This document shows positions 55,654 through 62,910 of a stretch of 64,000 nucleotides of DNA, one piece after another. The stretch covers positions 5,849,501 to 5,913,500 of the forward strand of contig NZ_CP110973.1 in assembly GCF_026248825.1 (NCBI RefSeq), written 5' to 3'. Source of the stretch: Larkinella insperata (GTDB lineage: Bacteria > Bacteroidota > Bacteroidia > Cytophagales > Spirosomataceae). The position numbers were made by a program, and so were the translations under genes. A model generated the notes under the pieces. The model was given only the letters and a program-made list of their open reading frames with translations. It had not been told where the DNA came from and did not search any database. The first letter of the stretch is position 1. The number at the start of each line of letters is the position of its first letter.

Positions 55654-56124
55654 AATAAAAGGCAAGAAGTTGAGCCTTCTTACAAAACAAGCAACGTGAA
55701 TAATCTCATTATTTAGTTGTATCAAACAAGGCAACGGTCCCGTTTTTAGCCCGCAATACCCGGCGGGCTTTTTTTGTGCCCCATTCATATACTGCGGGCC
55801 TTTGAGACGGTGCAATTGCACCTCAGCTTAGTGCGTGGCGGGGTTCGCTTTCCCATAAAAAAGGCTTAAAATCAATTTTTCAAAAATTTAGCCTTGTTTT
55901 CAGGCACTTAACCCCAAAACGTTGATAATTCCGCTCAAATTCTGCCCTCTTTTTTTACTCCGAAAAGCGGGGTGCAATTCCGGTAACTATCAGCCACTTA
56001 CGGGGCAGTACTCGGCCTGTCCAAAAATCCGGAATCACGGCGAAAAATCGACTAAAATTTCGGAATTGCACTTCCCTTTTCGCCCCCTGATTTTAAAATT
56101 CTGATTTCCGCCCGGGCCGGTGCC
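55654..56124. other. Non-coding region with GTGCAATT-type palindromes
   Basis: No gene. GGTGCAATTGCACC at 55809-55822 is a perfect 14-bp palindrome. GGTGCAATTCCGG at 55971-55983 faces CGGAATTGCAC at 56061-56071, an inverted pair. The region also has a T-rich, plus-oriented terminator (55748) and the likely promoter of the minus-strand gene. May be a control region or a small RNA. Confidence 0.5.
55748..55776 (+). terminator. Rho-independent terminator
   Basis: AGCCCGC (55748-55754) pairs with GCGGGCT (55763-55769), followed by a T tract to about 55776. Stops transcription coming from the terminase operon before promoter 4. Confidence 0.72.
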
Positions 56125-56170
56125 TGGTCGCCTGATGTCCTGTTTTTCGGGGCTGGATCGGTGCAATTTG
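56125..56170 (+). promoter_or_regulatory. Phage late promoter 4
   Basis: Box at 56125-56148, identical to copy 1. After 18 nt the final element is TTTG (56167-56170), one T shorter than the other copies. Drives the portal operon. Confidence 0.75.
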
Positions 56171-56194
56171 CGCACCTTCTCTAACGCCAGTCCC

Positions 56195-56530
56195 ATGCGG
56201 AATCAACCTCTGCGAATGCTGTCGTGGAAAGAATGTCTGGCCATTCTGGAAGCGACCGATGCGAGAGGGGTCCCCAAACCCTTCTCCATCTTTTTTTGTA
56301 CGGCCGATCAGCAAAAGCAGACCGGCGGCCAGATCATCCACTACGAAAAAGCCGTCTGGCACGTCAAAAACGGCCGGATCAACAAAGGCCAGTCGGCCAT
56401 TAAGGCTACCGTAAAACCCCGCCAGGGCGCTTCCAAGTGGACGCGCAACATTCGGGCCGTCGACTCCGACCAGATCCGCCGGCTGAACATCCACCTTATC
56501 CTCGAAATAAACGGCCAGCCCGTCAAATAA
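56195..56530 (+). CDS. Small phage protein, unknown
   Basis: A 111-residue basic protein from the ATG at 56195 (an ATG 21 bp later is possible). A beta-rich core with KWTRNIRAVDSDQIRRLNIHL at the end. Stops in a TAATG overlap with the portal gene at 56530, so the two are coupled. Likely head or connector accessory. Confidence 0.68.
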   Translation: MRNQPLRMLSWKECLAILEATDARGVPKPFSIFFCTADQQKQTGGQIIHYEKAVWHVKNGRINKGQSAIKATVKPRQGASKWTRNIRAVDSDQIRRLNIHLILEINGQPVK

Positions 56531-57939
56531 TGAATCCAATTCATCTAAATGATACTGGATCGGTCGCCTACCTGCCCACCGTCCACGCCGTTGTGAACCT
56601 GCCCGGCGTGGGTACGGCCGGCCCCAACGGTCAGGCCCCGGTCGCCCTGGGGGCCAGCCCCACCGAACCGGTTCGGCGTCGGGAGCTGCAGCCCGGCGAC
56701 GATCACATCGCCTACTGGGGCGATGGCAACGACTTTCCTCAGCAAATCATCAAGCTGGCCAGTAAAAACACCATCATCCCCACCACACTCAGCAAAAAAG
56801 CGGCCCTCTGGATCGGTGGCGGGGTGTACGCTTCGGCCGATGAGGAAGACGAAACCCCGGTAAAGGACCCGGAAATTCGGCGTTTTCTCAACGATATCAC
56901 CACCAAACGGTATTTGCTGGAGACGGCCCTGGACATCAACTGGTTTGCCAACTCGTTTCCCGAGTTTATCCTGTCAAAAAACCGGGAGAAAGTGGTGCAA
57001 TTGCACTCGAATGAAGCCGCTTATTGCCGCTTCGGCCGGATGAATGAGCAGACCGGGGAGATCGATAAGCTGTATCTAAACGCCAACTGGGAGGGGGCTT
57101 CGGCTGCTGATCCCCAGACGATCGTTATCCCGGCCATCAATCCCTACTCCTGGGACCGCGTCGAGAAGGTCCGCAAGGGAAAAGCCTACAAATACAGCTA
57201 CCCGCTGAGCTTCCCCAGCCCGGGCCGTTCCTACTACCAATTAGCCAACTGGGACAGCGCCCGCTCCAGTGGATGGCTCGAAGTGCTCGACGCCATCCCT
57301 CAGTTCAAGAAGTTTTCCATGCAGAACCAGATGCAGATTAAATATCACATCGAGGTTCCATCGGATTACTGGCCCCAGGTGTACGGCGACCGGTGGGAAC
57401 AGGGCAGTATTGAAGCCCGAACGGCCATCCGGGACGAGTTTTTGAAGGCGCTGATGGACAAACTTTCCAATGTTCAGAACGCCAACAAGGGTATTTTAAC
57501 CGAGACCTGGATCGACCGGGGTTCCAAAAATGAAGTCGGGATTAAGATCAACGTCCTCGACGACAAGCACAAAGAAGGCAAATACAACGAAGATTATACC
57601 GAGGGGCTGGCCAACCTGTACTATGCCCTGGATTTTGACCCGACGCTGGGCGGTTTTGCCGGGATGGGTCCGAGAAGTGGCGGAAGTGATAAAAGGGAAG
57701 CCTTCTGGATCTTTATATCGGGCTGTAAGCCCTGGCGCGATCGGATACTCGAACCGCTCGAATTTACGGCCCAGTATAACGGCTGGAAGAAAAAGTATCC
57801 GGAGCTGACCTTCCGCTTCCGCGACACCTTCTTAACGACCTTGGATACAGGAAAATCCACGGCCACCTCCAACACGGCCACTACGGCCACCGGCGAGTCT
57901 AAACCCCCGAAAAAAACCGATGAAGCTGCTGATAAGTGA
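56530..57939 (+). CDS. Probable phage portal protein
   Basis: A 469-residue protein from the ATG at 56530. It has the mixed helical/beta layout of portal proteins, with a long C-terminal helical region and a Thr/Ser/Lys-rich tail. The DDHIAYWGDGNDFPQQI start, later KKAALWIGGG and WKKKYPELTFRFR fit portals of Bacteroidota phages. Located after terminase and before head-tail genes. Assigned from size, style and order. Confidence 0.78.
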   Translation: MNPIHLNDTGSVAYLPTVHAVVNLPGVGTAGPNGQAPVALGASPTEPVRRRELQPGDDHIAYWGDGNDFPQQIIKLASKNTIIPTTLSKKAALWIGGGVYASADEEDETPVKDPEIRRFLNDITTKRYLLETALDINWFANSFPEFILSKNREKVVQLHSNEAAYCRFGRMNEQTGEIDKLYLNANWEGASAADPQTIVIPAINPYSWDRVEKVRKGKAYKYSYPLSFPSPGRSYYQLANWDSARSSGWLEVLDAIPQFKKFSMQNQMQIKYHIEVPSDYWPQVYGDRWEQGSIEARTAIRDEFLKALMDKLSNVQNANKGILTETWIDRGSKNEVGIKINVLDDKHKEGKYNEDYTEGLANLYYALDFDPTLGGFAGMGPRSGGSDKREAFWIFISGCKPWRDRILEPLEFTAQYNGWKKKYPELTFRFRDTFLTTLDTGKSTATSNTATTATGESKPPKKTDEAADK

Positions 57940-58843
57940 TGCCCAAAGCCTTAAAAAAGTGGTGCCCGTCAATGCTGATCTGACCTTCAGCGAGATCGAG
58001 CCGTACATCCACAGCGCCCAGCTCTTTGTGGCCCGGTTCACCGGGGAGCTGCTGATTGCCAACCTGGCGGATGTGGTGGCGAATGGTAATGAATTGAACG
58101 CACAACAGCAGGCCCTGCTCGACCGGCTGGCCCGGCCGGTCGGCAACCTGGCTGGTTTAAAATACGCCAACGTCAAAACGGGCCAGCTCACCGATACGGG
58201 CGTGATGCGCACGGCCGGCGCGGGCCAGGCCGACGCCTTCGAGTGGCAAGTGGAGCGCATGGCCAGCCAGCTCAACGCCGAAGCCTGGGACGGTCTGGAA
58301 GATCTGCTTCGTTTTCTGGAAGATAAAAAGGAGGATTATCCGGACTACCTGGCGTCGGATCAGTACCAGTATCAGTCCGGCCTACTGATCAAAGATGCTC
58401 AGACCTTCTCAAAGCACTATTTTATTGCCGACAGCCGCTTAACGTACTGGTCCCTGCAGTCTTGCCTGGTTAAAGCCGAAGACCGCGTAAAACGGCTTTT
58501 AGGCAGTCGTTTCAATTACCTGTCCAGTGGAGGTGAACTTTCCACCAACCAAAAGGAGCAGCTCCGTCTGGCTCAGGACGCGATCGCTTATCTGACGATG
58601 GTCCGGGCGGTGCAGGAACGCATCGTTAACATCACCGATCAGGGCGTGCAGGTCAACTCCATTGCCAACTACATCCGCCAGCAGCGCCCGGCCTCGACCG
58701 AGCAGATCAAAATGATGCTGGAGTATTTAAACACCCAGGTTTCTGAAACCCTGGCCGACCTTTCCGAACTGCTCCCCCCGCCTACTGATCCGCCCAAATC
58801 CAACGGGGGCGTGCGCGGGGATGCCATTGTCTCCTTCTTCTGA
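57920..58843 (+). CDS. Head-tail connector-type phage protein (DUF6712-like, tentative)
   Basis: A 307-residue helical protein overlapping the portal gene by 20 bp and the next gene by 1 bp (TGATG). Composition resembles the DUF6712 proteins found beside portal genes in Bacteroidota phages; that identification is from memory of style and needs a profile search. A connector function is inferred from order. Confidence 0.62.
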   Translation: MKLLISDAQSLKKVVPVNADLTFSEIEPYIHSAQLFVARFTGELLIANLADVVANGNELNAQQQALLDRLARPVGNLAGLKYANVKTGQLTDTGVMRTAGAGQADAFEWQVERMASQLNAEAWDGLEDLLRFLEDKKEDYPDYLASDQYQYQSGLLIKDAQTFSKHYFIADSRLTYWSLQSCLVKAEDRVKRLLGSRFNYLSSGGELSTNQKEQLRLAQDAIAYLTMVRAVQERIVNITDQGVQVNSIANYIRQQRPASTEQIKMMLEYLNTQVSETLADLSELLPPPTDPPKSNGGVRGDAIVSFF

Positions 58844-59241
58844 TGAAATTTCTCGAAAACGCATTGACCTGGCTGGCCAAACACACCACCGGGGAAGCCC
58901 TGCTGATCATCCTGATCTCTTTAATGGGCGGTTATAATGGGGCTACAAAAGACCCTACTATTAAGGGCTGGCAGCGCTGGGTCAACGTGATCGCTGGGGG
59001 GATCACCGCCATCCTCAGTGGTTTTGCTCTCTCTGAAGCGGGTCAACCAATTTGGATGACATCACTTTCCGCGTATCTGATCGGTAATATTGGCAATACA
59101 GTTGTCAACGGTTTGATCAACTGGATTCGCCAGTGGGAAGCTAACCCGACAAAATTTATCCGCCAGGTTATTGCCCTGGCTCGTCAACTCCTGCAGCTGC
59201 TGAAAGACTGGTTCTTAATCAACAACCAACCTCCGAAATGA
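58843..59241 (+). CDS. Holin-like membrane protein
   Basis: A 132-residue protein with two to three hydrophobic helices (about 17-31, 46-68, 72-92) and a charged, helical C-terminus. Coupled by TGATG to the preceding gene. The topology fits a holin. The amidase and patatin genes follow 1.2 to 2.3 kb later, completing a lysis set. Confidence 0.72.
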   Translation: MKFLENALTWLAKHTTGEALLIILISLMGGYNGATKDPTIKGWQRWVNVIAGGITAILSGFALSEAGQPIWMTSLSAYLIGNIGNTVVNGLINWIRQWEANPTKFIRQVIALARQLLQLLKDWFLINNQPPK

Positions 59242-59372
59242 AAAATAAAAGCCAGAGGTGTAAAAGAAGAATGGATGAGCCTGAAGTCCGTAAAGTAGAT
59301 GCAAAAACATTTCTAGCTGCAGTAAAGCCAGTTGAGCCTATTCGCATTAAAGGATATATCTGCTTATTCTGA
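59238..59372 (+). CDS. Small basic phage protein, unknown
   Basis: A 44-residue basic protein whose ATG overlaps the holin-like stop as ATGA (59238-59241). Ends 17 bp before late promoter 5. Overlap supports expression; no family. Confidence 0.5.
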   Translation: MKNKSQRCKRRMDEPEVRKVDAKTFLAAVKPVEPIRIKGYICLF

Positions 59373-59389
59373 TTCCGGCTTCAGAAACC

Positions 59390-59436
59390 TGGTCGCCTGA
59401 TGTCCTGTTTTTGCCCCCCACGACGGTGGAATTTTG
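59390..59436 (+). promoter_or_regulatory. Phage late promoter 5
   Basis: Box at 59390-59413, last base G instead of C; TTTTG at 59432-59436. The -7 region overlaps the left arm of a 12-bp inverted repeat (59421-59464). Confidence 0.76.
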
Positions 59437-59464
59437 TGTCATCATTCACAAGATTCCACCGTCG
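59421..59464. repeat. Inverted repeat over late promoter 5
   Basis: CGACGGTGGAAT (59421-59432) and ATTCCACCGTCG (59453-59464), perfect 12-bp arms 20 nt apart, followed by CTTTTATG. Could bind a regulator, or terminate readthrough. Confidence 0.65.
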
Positions 59465-59469
59465 CTTTT

Positions 59470-59718
59470 ATGAAGTTTTTCCGATTCCTCTGCCGATGCG
59501 TTCAGATTGTAACGGCCCTTACCCTCTTTTTCTTCGCGTTTGTGGTACTCATTTCTATGGGGCTGTTTTACCTGCTGCAAAAGATCATTTATGGCCTAAT
59601 AATCCTAAGAGGCAAGCATTACAGGGTTCTGAGGATAAAAGTTAAAAACAGAAAATTTCTTCTGGCCCTCGCAAATTTAATCCTCCACTTATACGCCAGG
59701 GACCATGTTAGCCATTGA
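59470..59718 (+). CDS. Small phage membrane protein
   Basis: An 82-residue protein from the ATG at 59470. Residues 8-42 are a long hydrophobic stretch; the rest is basic. Overlaps the next gene by 14 bp. Possible second holin, antiholin or inner-membrane lysis partner. Confidence 0.65.
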   Translation: MKFFRFLCRCVQIVTALTLFFFAFVVLISMGLFYLLQKIIYGLIILRGKHYRVLRIKVKNRKFLLALANLILHLYARDHVSH

Positions 59719-60043
59719 CCTGCTGAACGCCCTGCCCTCCCTGATCACGCTGTATCTGATCCTGGAATCCTGGTATCTGACGGTTAAATATGCCGTCCGC
59801 CATTTCTTCCGCCGGCTACGGGCCAGCCAGGCGGAAACCCCTTCACCACTGCCTAGGCAGTATTCACCTCAACCAAAAAGTAAACCCCGTAAAATGTCGT
59901 CGAAAGAAATGCGTCACGCCCGCAAGCTCCGCCAAACCCGTTTTTCTCACTCCGCCAAATTTCGCCGGTGGGCCAGCATGGACATGCGCTACCAGCAGAT
60001 TAAGAAAAAGCACGGTTTAAACTTTACCCTGGCTGAAAAATGA
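59705..60043 (+). CDS. Small basic phage membrane protein
   Basis: A 112-residue protein with one N-terminal membrane helix (about 3-26), a Pro/Ser linker and a very basic C-terminal part (KPRKMSSKEMRHARKLRQTRF). This is the topology of an i-spanin-like or holin-associated protein with a soluble cationic tail. Overlaps the patatin gene by 4 bp. Confidence 0.65.
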   Translation: MLAIDLLNALPSLITLYLILESWYLTVKYAVRHFFRRLRASQAETPSPLPRQYSPQPKSKPRKMSSKEMRHARKLRQTRFSHSAKFRRWASMDMRYQQIKKKHGLNFTLAEK

Positions 60044-61125
60044 AGTTTGCCGACTATCATCTGTTAGGGTTCCAGTTCTCCGAGGAGGAAACGAATTACG
60101 CTTACATCGGTTCGGGTGGTGGGTTCAAAGGCTCATTTACCCAGGGTATCCGGGATGTTTACCTGGAGAACGGTATCGTGCCGGCCGCTGAATTCGGGAT
60201 CTCCGTCAACGCCCTGGATGGCGCCATGCAGGCCATGAACAAACGGGCGGTCAATCGCCAGCTCTGGAAAGCCATCGAAGAGTCTGGCCCGGCCAGCATC
60301 ACCGTGCCCCTGCTGCTGAAAGCGGATATGAAGTCGCCAGACATGGGTGCGATCCGGGAAGCACTTTTGCCCGAGTCGCTGACCACCATTCTGTTCCGGC
60401 TAGCTACTCCAAAGGGTAAAAAGCGACTGGGCGAAGACATCAAAAAGCGCTTCGCTAAGATCAAATCCGTGGCCTCCAACAAACCACTTTTGGATCTGCT
60501 TGCTCAGCACGTGCGGATTAAAGATTTCGTCCGGCCATTTTACTGCGGGGCCGTCTCGTTAACGGACGGAAAATACTACCTGCTGGGTCCGGAAGATTTC
60601 GACGATGACTACGAGCTGGCCAAGTTTATCTGCGCCAGTGCGACAATGCCCATCGTCTGGGAACCGATCGCTTCCGTCCGCTTAAAAGACGGCCGCATCC
60701 TGACCAACCTGGTCGACGGTGGTCTGTGGGATAACTCTCCGTTGTCGGCTTACATTGATTTTGTGAACAGCCGGCCCAAGTCGGAAAAATGGCACGCCAT
60801 CATCGCTAATTGCGGATGCGGCTTTACGGGCACCGTAGGCACCGATCTGAACATCGCCCAGATTGCCACCCGATCGCTGCTCGATGTTGCCCTAGCGGCC
60901 ATTTTTGAGGGCGACGTGGCCCGATTCCTCCAGGTCAATCACCTGGTGAAACAATCCCCGGTCGAGCTGCTCTCTGAAAACGGTAAACCCTACCGGCATT
61001 TTGATTACACGCTGATTCAGCCAATGGCCGACGAGCTGGGCGACACGCTGGACACGTCGCCGGAAATCCTCCAAAAGCGGTACGCCTACGGCCGCGAATA
61101 CGCCCTGGACGCCATCATCAAATGA
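60040..61125 (+). CDS. Patatin-like phospholipase in the phage lysis module
   Basis: A 361-residue protein. The oxyanion loop is GSGGGFKG (24-31), the nucleophile lies in GISVN with Ser55 (usual GxSxG altered at the last position), and the catalytic Asp is in VDGGLWDN (Asp225). The Ser/Asp dyad is intact. No signal peptide, so it acts inside the cell or needs holin. It is coupled by overlap to the basic membrane gene and to the amidase (61122), so it probably takes part in lysis by attacking membrane lipids (inference). Confidence 0.85.
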   Translation: MKFADYHLLGFQFSEEETNYAYIGSGGGFKGSFTQGIRDVYLENGIVPAAEFGISVNALDGAMQAMNKRAVNRQLWKAIEESGPASITVPLLLKADMKSPDMGAIREALLPESLTTILFRLATPKGKKRLGEDIKKRFAKIKSVASNKPLLDLLAQHVRIKDFVRPFYCGAVSLTDGKYYLLGPEDFDDDYELAKFICASATMPIVWEPIASVRLKDGRILTNLVDGGLWDNSPLSAYIDFVNSRPKSEKWHAIIANCGCGFTGTVGTDLNIAQIATRSLLDVALAAIFEGDVARFLQVNHLVKQSPVELLSENGKPYRHFDYTLIQPMADELGDTLDTSPEILQKRYAYGREYALDAIIK

Positions 61126-61547
61126 GAACCATCACCCACATCGTCGTGCACTGCACGGCGACCAATCCCAATGCCACCGTCGCCTCGATCCTTCGGTACT
61201 GGAAAACCGTGCTGGGTTGGAAATATCCCGGTTACCATCACATCATTAAGGCGGACGGCACCGTCGAGCACCTGTTGTCCGAGGAACTGGTCTCAAATGG
61301 TGTGGCGGGTCACAATGCGCACTCTGTGCACCTTTCCTACGTGGGCGGCATCGACGCCCAGGGCAATCCCCACGACACGCGCACACTTGATCAGCAACTT
61401 GTGATGCTGAGCATGCTGAGGAAACTCAAAGCCAAATATCCCAAAGCGACCATCTGTGGCCACCGGGATTTTCCTGGCGTGAAAAAAGCCTGCCCCTCCT
61501 TCGACGTTCGGGCCTGGCTGAAAGAAGAAGCCCCCGAACTACTCTAA
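61122..61547 (+). CDS. N-acetylmuramoyl-L-alanine amidase (T7 lysozyme-like endolysin)
   Basis: A 141-residue Amidase_2 enzyme without signal peptide. Zinc ligands His10, His114 and Cys124 and catalytic residues Tyr38 and Lys122 line up with those of T7 lysozyme (GHRDF, KKACPSFD). Cuts the amide between MurNAc and L-Ala. Overlaps the patatin gene by ATGA. Release through the holin-like protein is expected. Confidence 0.93.
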   Translation: MRTITHIVVHCTATNPNATVASILRYWKTVLGWKYPGYHHIIKADGTVEHLLSEELVSNGVAGHNAHSVHLSYVGGIDAQGNPHDTRTLDQQLVMLSMLRKLKAKYPKATICGHRDFPGVKKACPSFDVRAWLKEEAPELL

Positions 61548-61549
61548 AA

Positions 61550-62347
61550 ATGCACACCGTCAAATTCACCATCGATGGCCAGCCGGCTCAGCTCACTGGC
61601 CCCAATACCTGGGAAGAAGTAACGCCCAAACAGTGGCTGCAGTGGGTGCGCTGGCAGATGGGATTTGGCGGTGCTGACAGTGCTATTTTTTTACTGCTGC
61701 AGCTTTGGTACGGTTTTACGCCGGCCATGATCCGGCGGTTTTCGGAAGATCAGAAAGTGCAGCTGCTGGCCCTGTTGGACTGGTCCAACTCACGCCCATC
61801 GCGCTGGATGCTTCCGAATTTCAGAACGCGCTTGGGACGGCAGTACGTCGGCCCGGGTGATCAGCTCCAGCACCTCAGCTTCGGCGAGTTCATCTTTGCC
61901 GAAGCAGCCCGGAGCCGCTACTTAGACACCAACATCCGGGCTGATCTGGTCGAGTTGACGGCCGTTTTATACCGGGCCTCCGCCTGGCCCTGGCAGAAGA
62001 AAATTGATGGGGCCCGCACGGCGTTTGACCGCTCCACCCTCGACTCAGCCTGCAAAGCCCTGGACAAATTGCCCGACGCGATTCACCAGGCGACGCTGAT
62101 CAACTACCTGGGCTGCGTCGACGTGCTGCCGACCCAGTTCCCGAACCTGTTTGAACCTCCCAAAAAAACCTCCACCGAATCCGGCGGCACCTGGCTGGAT
62201 GTCGGTTTGAATCTAGCCCGGCAAAGCTCCGTTTTCGGCACTTATCACCAGTTAGAGAGCACCAACTTATACCTGGTGCTCTCGACGCTGGACACCATGC
62301 AACGCGAAGCCAAGGAGCTGGAGGCTAAAGCTCAACAATCCCAATGA
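61550..62347 (+). CDS. Phage protein of 265 residues, unknown
   Basis: A mixed alpha/beta protein rich in Trp and Leu, starting 2 bp after the amidase and overlapping the next gene by 4 bp (ATGA). No family recognised. Position before the tail genes suggests tail assembly. Confidence 0.65.
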   Translation: MHTVKFTIDGQPAQLTGPNTWEEVTPKQWLQWVRWQMGFGGADSAIFLLLQLWYGFTPAMIRRFSEDQKVQLLALLDWSNSRPSRWMLPNFRTRLGRQYVGPGDQLQHLSFGEFIFAEAARSRYLDTNIRADLVELTAVLYRASAWPWQKKIDGARTAFDRSTLDSACKALDKLPDAIHQATLINYLGCVDVLPTQFPNLFEPPKKTSTESGGTWLDVGLNLARQSSVFGTYHQLESTNLYLVLSTLDTMQREAKELEAKAQQSQ

Positions 62348-62850
62348 TCAATTTAGAAGAGTTTTACGAGGCATACGGAAAAAGCCTGGCCACGCGCCTG
62401 GCCGCGATCGGTTATACTGAAGCGAACGGCCGGTTTGTTTTCGTTGACGATGTCGAGAACCCGGCGGAGCTGGTGAGTAAAGCGGTTTCCAAATTCCCCC
62501 AGGGCGTTAACGTGCTGATCTGGGAAACCTTCGTCGAGCAGCTCGGGGATGGGGGCCGCGACAACTACAACACCCGCATTCAGGGCACCCTGGCGGTCGT
62601 CAGAAAGGACGGTACCGACAATGTATCCCGTAAATTGTCCATCCGGACGGCCCGGGCGACCGCCTTGAAAGTGATCGCTCTGATGCGCCAGGACGGCCTC
62701 GACGGGGAGCTGGAGAGCCAGGGTATTGTGCCCCAGTTTAATCACGACGGCGAGAAATTCATTATTTCCGGGGGCTGGGCCGGCTACGGGTTTACCTTCG
62801 ACTGGCTGGTTCCCCTTAACATGCAGCTTTCCGACGACGACCTGGTCTAA
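62344..62850 (+). CDS. Phage tail-completion-type protein, unknown
   Basis: A 168-residue protein with an N-terminal helical part and a beta-rich C-terminal part (GGWAGYGFTFDWLVPLNM). Size and position resemble tail terminator or completion proteins. No reliable family. Confidence 0.65.
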   Translation: MINLEEFYEAYGKSLATRLAAIGYTEANGRFVFVDDVENPAELVSKAVSKFPQGVNVLIWETFVEQLGDGGRDNYNTRIQGTLAVVRKDGTDNVSRKLSIRTARATALKVIALMRQDGLDGELESQGIVPQFNHDGEKFIISGGWAGYGFTFDWLVPLNMQLSDDDLV

Positions 62851-62856
62851 CCGCTA

Positions 62857-62903
62857 TGGTCGTCTGATGTCCTGTTTTCCCGCGCCCGTTCGCCGGAATT
62901 TTG
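62857..62903 (+). promoter_or_regulatory. Phage late promoter 6
   Basis: Box at 62857-62880 with two differences from copy 1 (GTCGTC for GTCGCC, and TTTTCC for TTTTTC); TTTTG at 62899-62903. The following ATG is only 8 nt after the TTTTG. Confidence 0.75.
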
Positions 62904-62910
62904 GCCTGTT

